DNA from: S012-109 sp964425105
GTDB taxonomy: Bacteria > Pseudomonadota > Gammaproteobacteria > SZUA-140
NCBI GenBank assembly: GCA_964425105.1
Contig: CAYRLE010000044.1
Coordinates: forward strand, 1 to 19,692
Direction: 5' to 3'
DNA: 19,692 nt
Part shown: piece by piece, positions 7,364 through 15,674 of the stretch
Numbering within the stretch: position 1 is the stretch's first letter
Layout: each line of letters begins with the position of its first letter
Translations under genes and position numbers: made by a program
Notes under the pieces: model-generated
What the model saw: only the letters and a program-made list of their open reading frames with translations
The model's database searches: none
Told to the model about the DNA's origin: nothing

Positions 7364-10159
7364 TCAAGGCAGGCTTTCGAGCAATTTCTTGGCAGACTGC
7401 CTTTCGCTAAACTCAGCGTCATTGGCAAGAAGCTGAGAGAGCATCTTTCTTGCCTCATCGTGCTTCCCCTGCTTGGCAAGGCCAACAGCCAGATGATAGC
7501 GAATCTCAACGATATGAGGCGCTTGACGAGTGGCCTCGCGCAACAGGCGGACTCCTTGCTCGAGATCCTTGCCCTCCATCACCAAGGCCCAGCCCAGGGT
7601 ATCCTGTACTGCAGGATTATCCTTGGCCCTTTGGTAGGCACGCTCCGCATACTCCCTGGCCATGGTGGGATCCTGATCCAGGAAGAGAAAGCTGAGATTG
7701 TTCAAGGCAACGAGATTCTGCGGATCCTTTTCCAGAATCTCCTTATAGAGCGCGATTGCACGGTCTTTTTTCTCGCCATCATGATAAGACATGGCCAGCA
7801 TCGTTTTCACTGCCAGCGCATCGTCAGGGTGGTCGCTCAACCATCCCTCCAAGATGCTGCTCGCCGCCTTCTCCTTGCCAGACAGACGGGTTGCCTCGGC
7901 CAGTTTGATGAGCAACCCTTCTGATGGCTGCTTATCAAAGGCCTGCTGGTAGAATTTGCGCGCTTTTGTAAACTGCTTCTGAGTAAATGCTATATCACCG
8001 ATGATGACATAGCCCAGCGCAGAATCAGGTTGATCCTTCTGGATCTCCCGCGCCAGCCTCATAGCCACATCTTGCCGCCCATCATGCATCTCCAGCTCTA
8101 TCAGCCTGACCTTGGCCTGTATATGGTCGGCATTCAGTTTTAGCACCCGCCGGACAGTTTCCCGGGCCTCGTCATATTGCTTGAGCTTTATCTGGATACC
8201 GGACAAGGCGAACAATATCACGGGATCCTCTGGCGCCTTATCCGCGAGATGCTGATAGGTCTGCAAGGCTTTGCTGGGCATGTCGGCGGCCATCTGCGCG
8301 CGCGCCAGCAAGAACAGCAAGGGAATGCTGTTCTTGTTCTGCGGCAGCGCCTCTTCAACGATGGACAAAGCCTGCTGCGCATCACCCTTTTTGAGATGAT
8401 AGTTGGCCAGTATCAGGGCAGGCAGCACTGCATTGGGATGGGTCTTGCGCGCCTTTTCCCACCACCGCAGGGCACTTTCAAGATCACCACGCCGCTCGGC
8501 GACCTGCGCCTTGCCAACGAGAGCGGGCAAGTTCTTAGCATCCAGGTCGAGTATCCTCTGGAATTCCTGATCGGCAGCCTTGTAATCCTGCTCCAATAAA
8601 TCAAGACGTGCCAGATTCCTCCTTGCAGGGATAAATGTCTCGTCGATCTTCAATGCCTTCTGGAAACTGTCCCGCGCGACACCATGATCTCCCTTGGCCA
8701 ACTGTACCCAGCCCAGCAAGGCCATCATGCCTGCATCTTTTGGATTCTCTGCAATCAGTTTCTTCGCAATACCCAGAGCCTCCTTGAACTCTTTTTTCTT
8801 CAGATGAGCAAAAACGAGCATTGCCTGGGCCCCCTTATCATGCTCACCTGTGGCCAGCGGTTCCAATGCCTCGATCGCCTCATCATAGGAACCACTGTTG
8901 AGATAGAGATTGGCAAGCTCGACACGGACACCACGCGCATCGTTGCTGGCGAGCAGCGCCTTCTTCAGGTAAGCGGCGCCTTGCGCCACATCGCCACTCA
9001 TCACGGCTGCCTTGCCAATCATGCGCAGAAGCTGAGCATCCCCTGTCCCCTCGACGGCTGGCCTCAGCACCTCCATGGCGAGATCGGCCTGTCCCCGCTT
9101 GAGACGGGTAGCGGCCAGTAGCATGACAGCTTCCGGATGATTGCCACCCTTGCTGACATAGCGCCCGAGATACATTTCCGCCTGCTCATAGTTGCCACGG
9201 CTATAATTGATGGCGCCCAGGAGCAGCAAACTAGGCAGGTGATCAGGTACCTGCTTAACCACTTGGGTCAGGTAATCCTCCGCTACTGTAAGATCCTGGC
9301 CCTGATAGGCCAGCAAAGCCCGGAAATATTTGGGTGCTGGGTGGCCAGGGGCCTTCTTCAATAGAAATTCGATATCACGGCCTGCTTCATCCTTCTTGCC
9401 CAGTGCCAACAGCGCCCTGATCCTGCCAAGGCGGGCGGTCATCACCAGCGGCACCAGGCCGTTCCTCTCGCTGCTATCCAGCACCTTGCCGAAAGACTCC
9501 AGTGCAGTCTCGAATTGCTGCTGCTCCAAGGCAGCCGTTCCCCGCATGTTCAGCGCCTCCAAACCAGCAGGATTGGCCGCAAGCGCCCGATTCAGATAAT
9601 CGACAGCCTCCGTCAACTTGCCCCGTGAACTGGCCAGCTTGGCATAACCCAGCAATACTATGTAGCTGTCTGGCTGCAGCTGCGTCGCCTGGTGAAGCAG
9701 CTGCTCGGCCTTGTCCTGGGCACCAAGCCCCAGTTGGGCCTCGGCCTTCAGCGCCAGTAAATCCGCATTGCTGTCCACCATTGATGCTTGGTTACCCGCC
9801 AGGACCTCAAGAACCTCATCGAATTTCTGCTGATACAACAAGGATCGCGCCAGCAAAGACACGACCTCATGGGTGGCGAGGCCAAGTTTCACTGCCCGCT
9901 GCAACTCCTTCTCAGCAGCAGGATAGTTGCCGGACTCGAGGTGCTCGCGCCCCAGCAACAGACGGGCCTCGGCATTCCCAGGATTCTGTTGCAAGGCATT
10001 TTTCAATTCGATGACAGCGGCGCGGCTGTCGCCCTGCTGGAGATGTGTTTTGGCACGCTGCAGATACTCTGTGTCACTCAACTCCGTCTTGCCACAGGAG
10101 ACAAGCAGCAGACCCACCATCAAGAATCCAGTCACTTTGCCTATGCAATCAATCTTCAC
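7364..10159 (-). CDS. prsT: PrsT: PEP-CTERM system TPR-repeat lipoprotein
   Basis: A 931-residue lipoprotein. It has a short signal peptide with lipobox LVSC (Cys22 from the chosen start), and tandem tetratricopeptide-type helix pairs then fill essentially the whole protein (for example LKNALQQNPGNAEARLLLGR, YHLKKGDAQQALSIVEEALP). Size, lipobox and an all-TPR body match the PrsT family that accompanies prsK/prsR in PEP-CTERM genomes. It is probably a periplasmic or outer-membrane scaffold; the partner is unknown. The frame extends to 10207, but the start is the GTG at 10159, with GGAGG five bases upstream. The ATG at 10171 overlaps that ribosome site and has none of its own. It is the last gene of the minus-strand prs block, 99 bases after prsR, and ends facing the terminator of the PEP-CTERM gene. 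Confidence 0.93.
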   Translation of the reverse strand: MKIDCIGKVTGFLMVGLLLVSCGKTELSDTEYLQRAKTHLQQGDSRAAVIELKNALQQNPGNAEARLLLGREHLESGNYPAAEKELQRAVKLGLATHEVVSLLARSLLYQQKFDEVLEVLAGNQASMVDSNADLLALKAEAQLGLGAQDKAEQLLHQATQLQPDSYIVLLGYAKLASSRGKLTEAVDYLNRALAANPAGLEALNMRGTAALEQQQFETALESFGKVLDSSERNGLVPLVMTARLGRIRALLALGKKDEAGRDIEFLLKKAPGHPAPKYFRALLAYQGQDLTVAEDYLTQVVKQVPDHLPSLLLLGAINYSRGNYEQAEMYLGRYVSKGGNHPEAVMLLAATRLKRGQADLAMEVLRPAVEGTGDAQLLRMIGKAAVMSGDVAQGAAYLKKALLASNDARGVRVELANLYLNSGSYDEAIEALEPLATGEHDKGAQAMLVFAHLKKKEFKEALGIAKKLIAENPKDAGMMALLGWVQLAKGDHGVARDSFQKALKIDETFIPARRNLARLDLLEQDYKAADQEFQRILDLDAKNLPALVGKAQVAERRGDLESALRWWEKARKTHPNAVLPALILANYHLKKGDAQQALSIVEEALPQNKNSIPLLFLLARAQMAADMPSKALQTYQHLADKAPEDPVILFALSGIQIKLKQYDEARETVRRVLKLNADHIQAKVRLIELEMHDGRQDVAMRLAREIQKDQPDSALGYVIIGDIAFTQKQFTKARKFYQQAFDKQPSEGLLIKLAEATRLSGKEKAASSILEGWLSDHPDDALAVKTMLAMSYHDGEKKDRAIALYKEILEKDPQNLVALNNLSFLFLDQDPTMAREYAERAYQRAKDNPAVQDTLGWALVMEGKDLEQGVRLLREATRQAPHIVEIRYHLAVGLAKQGKHDEARKMLSQLLANDAEFSERQSAKKLLESLP

Positions 10160-10183
10160 GTTATCCTCCATTGACAGGATGAT

Positions 10184-10221
10184 CCCCCTCAGGATTGTTA
10201 CATGCACCCTCTCTGAGGGGG
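10184..10221 (-). repeat. palindrome in the prsR-prsT gap with two competing stems
   Basis: CCCCCTCAG (10184-10192) is perfectly inverted as CTGAGGGGG (10213-10221). A smaller hairpin CCCTC-TCT-GAGGG (10207-10219) shares the second arm, so only one can form. It lies 24 bases upstream of the prsT start codon, in the expected transcript of prsR-prsT. There is no T-tract, so it is not a classical terminator. It may be an extragenic palindromic repeat or a processing or translation-control structure. Confidence 0.5.
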
Positions 10222-10258
10222 AGTTTCATGGGCCTTCTCGCAGAGAAAGCTTTGCCAT

Positions 10259-11608
10259 TCATTTCAAGCCATATTTGCTGAGCAGCGAATAACAGGTGGG
10301 ACGGCTGATCCGCAACAGATCCGCAGCCTTGCTGACGTTGCCGCCACAGATACTGATAGCCCTTTGCAACGCCTCCAGTTCGGCCTTTTCCCTGACTTCC
10401 CGCAGATCCAGGAGACTGTTATCTCCTGTTGCGGGCTCTATCTGTAAGGCCTCCCGGGTGATCTGGCTGCCCTCGCACAATAACACGGCCCGCTTCACCC
10501 GGCTCTCCAACTCCCTGACGTTGCCTGGCCATTCATAGGCCTCGATGGCCGCCACTGCATCGACAGTAAATCCTCGTAACCGTTTGACGCCCTCCTTCTG
10601 GTAACGATCGAGAAAGCTGCGCGCCAGAAGTACGGCATCGCCATCTCGCTGATGCAGGGGGGGGATATTCACGGTAATTTCACTGATACGATAGAACAGG
10701 TCTTCACGGAAGCGGCCCTCCTGGATGAGCGCATCCAGGTTTTGATGCGTTGCGCAGACCACCCGCACATCGACAGGGATTTCTGCAGTGCCACCCAGGC
10801 GCTCGATCACCCGCTCCTGCAGGAAGCGCAATAATTTCCCCTGCAGCGGTAGCGCAAGATCTCCGATCTCGTCGAGAAACAGTGTGCCGCCATCTGCATG
10901 TTCGATCTTGCCGAGCTTCTGCCGCGAAGCCCCGGTGAAGGCTCCCTTCTCATGACCAAACAGTTCGCTTTCCAGGAGCGCGTCGGGAATCGCTGCACAG
11001 TTGATGGCCACAAAACGTCCCTCAGCATGGCAGCCAAGATCGTGCAGGGCACGCGCCAGCAATTCCTTACCAGTTCCGCTGTCGCCCAGAAGCAGGACGG
11101 TGGCATCCGTGGGGGCGATCTTTTCTATGATACGGCAGACTTCCAGCATCTGGGGGCTGGCTGCAATGATGCCCTGCAGAGGTGTTTGGCGCGCACTTCT
11201 TGCCAAGGCCTTGTTCTCCTGCTCCAGCTTGTAGAGTTGATAGGCGCGCGAGATAATCAGCTGCAGGACTTCGATATCGATGGGCTTGTGATAAAAGTCG
11301 TATGCGCCGCAGGCAATGGCACGTAGCGCATGTTCATGATCGTCGCGCCCAGTCACTACGATGACCTTTACATCCGGATAGGCCGAGAGGATCTTCTCCA
11401 AGGTGGCGAACCCCTCACTGACGCCATCACTATCTGGCGGCAAACCCAAGTCCAGAGTAATAACCGGATAACAAGTCTTCTCCAGTACAGCAAGCGCCGA
11501 TTGACGATCGCCCGCCTCGTGGACATCATAGACATCCAGCCCCCAGCGTAGCTGACGGCGCAGGCCTTCGTCATCTTCGACAATCAGAATTGGTTCCTTA
11601 CCTGCCAT
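10259..11608 (-). CDS. prsR: PrsR: PEP-CTERM system sigma-54-dependent response regulator
   Basis: A 449-residue NtrC-type activator. The receiver domain (about 5-120) has the acidic pair EDD at 11-13, the phosphoacceptor Asp53 in TLDLGLP, Thr87 and Lys109. The AAA+ domain has Walker A GDSGTGKE (176-183), the sigma-54 contact loop GAFTGA (223-228) and Walker B TLFLDE (243-248). A Fis-type HTH lies at the C-terminal end (NVSKAADLLRISRPTCYSLL). All activation motifs are intact. The N-terminus fits the ATG at 11608; an in-frame TTG at 11614 is less likely. It belongs to the PEP-CTERM response-regulator subfamily and is paired with PrsK immediately upstream. It should activate RpoN promoters such as the one at 6348-6363. 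Confidence 0.95.
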   Translation of the reverse strand: MAGKEPILIVEDDEGLRRQLRWGLDVYDVHEAGDRQSALAVLEKTCYPVITLDLGLPPDSDGVSEGFATLEKILSAYPDVKVIVVTGRDDHEHALRAIACGAYDFYHKPIDIEVLQLIISRAYQLYKLEQENKALARSARQTPLQGIIAASPQMLEVCRIIEKIAPTDATVLLLGDSGTGKELLARALHDLGCHAEGRFVAINCAAIPDALLESELFGHEKGAFTGASRQKLGKIEHADGGTLFLDEIGDLALPLQGKLLRFLQERVIERLGGTAEIPVDVRVVCATHQNLDALIQEGRFREDLFYRISEITVNIPPLHQRDGDAVLLARSFLDRYQKEGVKRLRGFTVDAVAAIEAYEWPGNVRELESRVKRAVLLCEGSQITREALQIEPATGDNSLLDLREVREKAELEALQRAISICGGNVSKAADLLRISRPTCYSLLSKYGLK

Positions 11609-11652
11609 CTTCAATCAAAGACCGCCATTCCATTTAAGGTACGCTGATTAAT

Positions 11653-11686
11653 CCTCTCTCCCCACAGAGATTCTCAGGGTGAGGGG
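11653..11686. repeat. REP-like imperfect palindrome between prsK and prsR
   Basis: CCTCTCTCCCC (11653-11663) faces GGGTGAGGGG (11677-11686), with an inner GAGA/TCTC pairing. The composition resembles the CCCTC...GAGGG extragenic palindromes common between proteobacterial genes and the one before prsT. The rest of the 178-base gap shows no promoter I can defend. Confidence 0.4.
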
Positions 11687-11786
11687 CTAGTGAATATTTC
11701 CCAAGATCCATCTTCTCACCTCGGTCGTCTACCTGGAAAAAGTAGATAATTGGTCAAGAATTTCCTTTATATTTTAGCCACTGTGT

Positions 11787-13865
11787 TCAGTTACAAGATA
11801 CTCTGGCGGGATCCGCTGCCGATGCCAAGGGGATCCTGATCCGGAACAGAGTCCCTTCGCCAGGCGCACTGTTGACCTCCACCTCGCCACCCAGTTCGCG
11901 AATGTATTCACTACATTCATAGGCGCCAATACCCATGCCGGAAGAACCTTTGGTGGAATCGAAAGGACGAAACAGCCGTTCCCGAAGGAACTGCTGATCC
12001 ATGCCACAGCCCGTATCCTCCACCTCTACCACAGCGCAACCCTCGGATTCATACAGTCTCACCACCACCTCACCACCCTCCGGTGTGGCATCCTGGGCAT
12101 TGCGGACAATGTGGGCAACGACCGAACACAGACGGTCGGCATCGGCACAGACCAGCAATACCTCCTTTCCAGCCTCCAACGTAGGCACGGGAGTGGCTGC
12201 AGACACCATAGCAACAGCCTCTTTGATTAAGGATAGCATGTCGACCCGTGCATTGTGCAGCTGCCTGCCATGACCACCACTGAGCTTCTCCAGCATCCGC
12301 GCCATCTTGCCTACGGCATTGTCCGCCGTTGCTATCATGTCATCGACAAAGGCTGGATTATGTTTGTGTTTCTCGGCATTGGCCACCAGCAGCGACAACT
12401 GGGCCATCATGTTCTTTAAATCGTGCATCATGAACGCGGCCAGGCGGTTGGTGGCCTCGAACTGCCGAGCATTGATCACCTCCTGGGTAGCCTGCTGTTG
12501 CCTCAGGAATCCTGCAATCTGTGCACCCGCCGTTTTCAGAATATCGTTGTCCTCCCAGCTGTAATTCCAAGATGCCAGCGGCCTCGCCAACAATACCAGG
12601 CCCAGCAACTCTTCATCCAGCATCAAGGGCACGATGACCCAAGCGTTGTCTTGCTCGAGCAACCACTGCGGCAACACCAGCCCCGGATAGCTCTGGGGTG
12701 CCGTGCGATATTCTTCCAGGTTGATCACCCACTGCTTATCTGTCAGGAAATGGATCAGGGGGCTGTTTCGCTCCATCCTCTGCAGTCCATCCTCCGGCAT
12801 CGCCAGATGGGCCATGATCTCATAATGACCAGTATCTTGCCTTTCCCATAGGATACCCGCCGGGCTGTCCACGATATCCGCCAAGGCCTGAATGGCCCGC
12901 TCCCGCCAGTGAGCGCTGCTGCCCAGAGAGGACAACTTGCGGATAAAGCCCAACCATTCCTCTCGGTAATCATATTTGTAGTTGAAGAAATGCTTGTTCA
13001 GAAACACCCGCAAATAGGCCCGGGCATGCCCTGAGGACATGATCACCAGCAGGATGAGCAGTGCACCAAAGACGAAGACGATCTGGGCAACCCCGCCCCA
13101 GCTGCCCCCGTAGTAACGGATGTAGTAGCCTCCGGCCGCCATCACCAGCAAATAAATGCCAGTGGACAACAACGCCGCACCATGGAAGACGATACGGCGA
13201 GAGACGAAAACATCCAACGACCATTGGGGATTCCTGGCGGCGGAAACGGCGATCAGTGGCACGACCACGGTATAGACCAGTCCCCGGGCATGCCATATCC
13301 AGGACGTGGCCTGCCCGAACAGCAGAGTATCGGCATAGAGATAGAAGTCAAAGGCAAACATGCCCCCTACACCAAAGCATAGATACTTGATGCCCCAGCG
13401 CTGCTCGAGCGGCGTGTTACGAAATAACTGCTCCACTAGCACCAAGCCGGCCACAGCCAGCAATGCATTAGCGATCACCGTCAGTCTCCAGTCGATGACC
13501 AGCGCGGGGAGGTGGCCGACCAGGAAGGCATAAAAATAGATTCCCAGCAGCAGCAGGCACAAAGAGGCCAGGGTGATTGAAAAAGGCCGCAACTGGCCAC
13601 GGGTCGGCTCTGCATACAGCAGCCTGAGCAGGAACACATACCAGGCGCCATTCTTCAGAACTTCAAAAGTTTGTGGCAACAGGGCGCCAGGGGAGCCAAT
13701 CATGGTAAAGAGCCCTGCAACAACCGCCCAAAGGAAAGTCATCAGGGCAGCTGCGACCAGTATCCCCCCCTGTGCGCGCCCCCGCCAGCTGGTGATCAAC
13801 AGCAGGGAAAGTATCAGAAACGCCAGAGCGGCGCTGGCATAGCTGTAGAGGCCGATATCACTCAT
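11787..13865 (-). CDS. prsK: PrsK: PEP-CTERM system membrane histidine kinase
   Basis: A 692-residue sensor kinase. The N-terminal 280 residues carry about eight hydrophobic segments (for example ALAFLILSLLLIT, IVFVFGALLILLVIM), a membrane sensor with only short loops. A GAF-like domain spans about 310-450. The kinase core has the H-box FMMHDLKNMMAQL with phosphoacceptor His481, the N-box HIVRNAQDA (Asn589), G1 VEDTGCGM (615-622) and G2 GMGIGAY (643-649). This order, the HDLKN H-box and the neighbour prsR identify the PEP-CTERM-specific kinase. The ATG at 13865 is used, 26 bases after the stop of the sugar transferase gene, so both are likely in one operon. The signal it senses is unknown; the membrane-embedded sensor suggests an envelope or hydrophobic cue (inference). 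Confidence 0.95.
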   Translation of the reverse strand: MSDIGLYSYASAALAFLILSLLLITSWRGRAQGGILVAAALMTFLWAVVAGLFTMIGSPGALLPQTFEVLKNGAWYVFLLRLLYAEPTRGQLRPFSITLASLCLLLLGIYFYAFLVGHLPALVIDWRLTVIANALLAVAGLVLVEQLFRNTPLEQRWGIKYLCFGVGGMFAFDFYLYADTLLFGQATSWIWHARGLVYTVVVPLIAVSAARNPQWSLDVFVSRRIVFHGAALLSTGIYLLVMAAGGYYIRYYGGSWGGVAQIVFVFGALLILLVIMSSGHARAYLRVFLNKHFFNYKYDYREEWLGFIRKLSSLGSSAHWRERAIQALADIVDSPAGILWERQDTGHYEIMAHLAMPEDGLQRMERNSPLIHFLTDKQWVINLEEYRTAPQSYPGLVLPQWLLEQDNAWVIVPLMLDEELLGLVLLARPLASWNYSWEDNDILKTAGAQIAGFLRQQQATQEVINARQFEATNRLAAFMMHDLKNMMAQLSLLVANAEKHKHNPAFVDDMIATADNAVGKMARMLEKLSGGHGRQLHNARVDMLSLIKEAVAMVSAATPVPTLEAGKEVLLVCADADRLCSVVAHIVRNAQDATPEGGEVVVRLYESEGCAVVEVEDTGCGMDQQFLRERLFRPFDSTKGSSGMGIGAYECSEYIRELGGEVEVNSAPGEGTLFRIRIPLASAADPARVSCN

Positions 13866-13891
13866 GGCGCAGACCCTTTACCATGCCCGGC

Positions 13892-15286
13892 CTATCTTGC
13901 TCCTTTGCCCCACAGGACCACCTGGAGTGTCTGAAGAATGATCATCAGATCGAGAAACAGACTGTAATTCTTTACATAGTACAAATCATATTGCAGCTTT
14001 TCCTCGGCATCTTTCTCCGAAGCCCCATAGGGATAACAAATCTGCGCCCAGCCGGTGATGCCCGGCTTCACCCGGTGACGCTCCACATAGTAGGGGATCT
14101 TCTCCGCAAGTTCCTGCACGAACGTGGGTCGCTCCGGGCGCGGCCCCACGAAGCTCATCTCACCCTTCAACACATTGAACACCTGCGGCAACTCGTCGAT
14201 GCGCGTCCTCCTGATAAAGGCGCCTACCCGGGTGATCCTGTCATCGTTTGGCCTGGCCCATTGCGCCTTGCCATCCTTTTCTGCATCACTGCGCATGCTG
14301 CGAAACTTCAACACGTCAAATTCCTTACCACCCTGACCGACACGCTTCTGGCGATAGAGGATTTCACCTTCGCCCTTGCTCTCCAGGAGGATGGCAGCAG
14401 CCGTTGCCAACATGAACGGCCAAGCCAGGAACAAGGCCAGCGAACTCATGGTGATATCGAACAGGCGCTTGGCATAGAGCCGGAAGGCACTATTCTGGAA
14501 ACCGTCGGAATACACCAGCCAGCCAGGCTGCAGCAGAGCAAGGGGCAACTTGCCCGCCTGTCTCTCGAAAAAAGTCATCAGATCGATGACTTCCACCCCA
14601 GCCATCCGGCAGTCGACAATCTCCACCATGGGAAAGCTCTTGCGCCGGTCGTCCAGGGCCACCACGATCTCATCCACGTGGTTGCGTCTGACCAGTTCCA
14701 GGAAAGGGGAATCATGCTGGATAATATTTTTTCTCACAACTTCGTGCTCGCGGGGAAAATGGACATAGCCGACGATGGCAAACCCCCGTCGGTCGGACTT
14801 CCTGCGCAGCAACTGATCGATCATCGCCGCCTTGTTGCCAGTGCCCAGCACGAGGATACGTTTCTTCAAGCCCTCCTGGTCGATCAACATGGTGAACGAC
14901 AGACGCACGGCAATGACCCCTGCCAGCCCCAGCAACCAGGACAGACCAAAGGCACCTCGCCATAAGGACATCGATGGCAACAGGTAGAAGATAATGCTCA
15001 TGGCCAGAAAACTGAGCAGCATACCCGCCACGATACGCAGCAGCATGCCCCACAGTCCCTCGCGCAGATGCCGTTCATAGAGGCCCATGGCCGTCATGGC
15101 GCCGATGGTCACGATGGCGAAAGTCACGGCAACGGGAAACAAGGAAAAAAACTGGCTGGCCTCAGAGAGGTCGCCGCTGAACCGGATATACATCCCGCCA
15201 TAGACGGAGACCATGACGATCAGGGCTTCCATGATGCCCAGCATCAGGAAAGAGGCCGGGATATAATGTCGGAAAATTCTGACCAT
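13892..15286 (-). CDS. PEP-CTERM-associated polyprenyl-phosphate sugar-1-phosphate transferase
   Basis: A 464-residue inner-membrane enzyme that should begin repeat-unit assembly by moving a sugar-1-phosphate from a UDP-sugar to undecaprenyl phosphate. The N-terminal half has four or so membrane helices and a CoA-binding-like Rossmann segment (KRILVLGTGNKAAMI). The C-terminal catalytic domain starts near residue 271 (KRLFDITMSSLALFLAWP). It contains KFRSM, RRTRIDELPQ (Asp364/Glu365), SFVGPRPERP and KPGITGWAQI, the usual bacterial sugar-transferase signatures. The frame is open to 15379, but family members begin with a sequence like MVRIFRHYIP, so the ATG at 15286 is chosen although its ribosome site is poor. 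It heads the minus-strand block that continues into prsK. The donor sugar cannot be read from sequence. Confidence 0.92.
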   Translation of the reverse strand: MVRIFRHYIPASFLMLGIMEALIVMVSVYGGMYIRFSGDLSEASQFFSLFPVAVTFAIVTIGAMTAMGLYERHLREGLWGMLLRIVAGMLLSFLAMSIIFYLLPSMSLWRGAFGLSWLLGLAGVIAVRLSFTMLIDQEGLKKRILVLGTGNKAAMIDQLLRRKSDRRGFAIVGYVHFPREHEVVRKNIIQHDSPFLELVRRNHVDEIVVALDDRRKSFPMVEIVDCRMAGVEVIDLMTFFERQAGKLPLALLQPGWLVYSDGFQNSAFRLYAKRLFDITMSSLALFLAWPFMLATAAAILLESKGEGEILYRQKRVGQGGKEFDVLKFRSMRSDAEKDGKAQWARPNDDRITRVGAFIRRTRIDELPQVFNVLKGEMSFVGPRPERPTFVQELAEKIPYYVERHRVKPGITGWAQICYPYGASEKDAEEKLQYDLYYVKNYSLFLDLMIILQTLQVVLWGKGAR

Positions 15287-15674
15287 CAAGTGGAGCGTTC
15301 TACAAAAAGGGATTGAACATCCATGCGGGCACGCATTCCTCATTATTGTCGGGTGATTCAGGCAAAATGCCAGTGGCACCTGCTACTTCATGCCCAGTGT
15401 AAAAACTATTGTAATTCAGACGCAAAAAAAGATCAGTCATTATCTCCGTCAGGCAGCGGCACAGGCTCAAGTTTGCCCACAAAAACCCGCTAATTCAGCT
15501 ATCGGACGAACAAGAAAAAAACTTAGGCTGGCCCACCCTCTTGGGCTCGAGCAAAATAACGCTATAAGCCATTGTAAGAACAAGAAATCACGCACGAGAG
15601 CCGATTTGGCATTGCTTGGCTAATGGTTTAAGCTTGTGCGCTTTTGAACTCCATCGCAAAACTGCGGGACGCTT
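15287..15674. other. divergent intergenic region between sugar transferase and ugd
   Basis: There is no gene in this AT-rich 388-base gap. Near ugd a possible sigma-70 promoter is TTGGCA (15606-15611), 17 bases, then TAAGCT (15629-15634); the -10 is poor. Facing left, TACAAT near 15413 could be a -10 but lacks a good -35. A small stem GCCCA/TGGGC (15531-15546) and an A7 tract (15515-15521) are seen without a clear role. No sigma-54 site with correct spacing was found. Confidence 0.4.

Noticed and set aside
11634..11711. A 25-codon frame with a GAGGTGAGA ribosome-like site between prsK and prsR
   Set aside because: It translates the REP-like palindrome; such peptides are typical by-products of extragenic repeats.
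15374..15379. TGGCAC, a perfect sigma-54 -24 box upstream of ugd
   Set aside because: No TTGC or even GC follows at the required distance.
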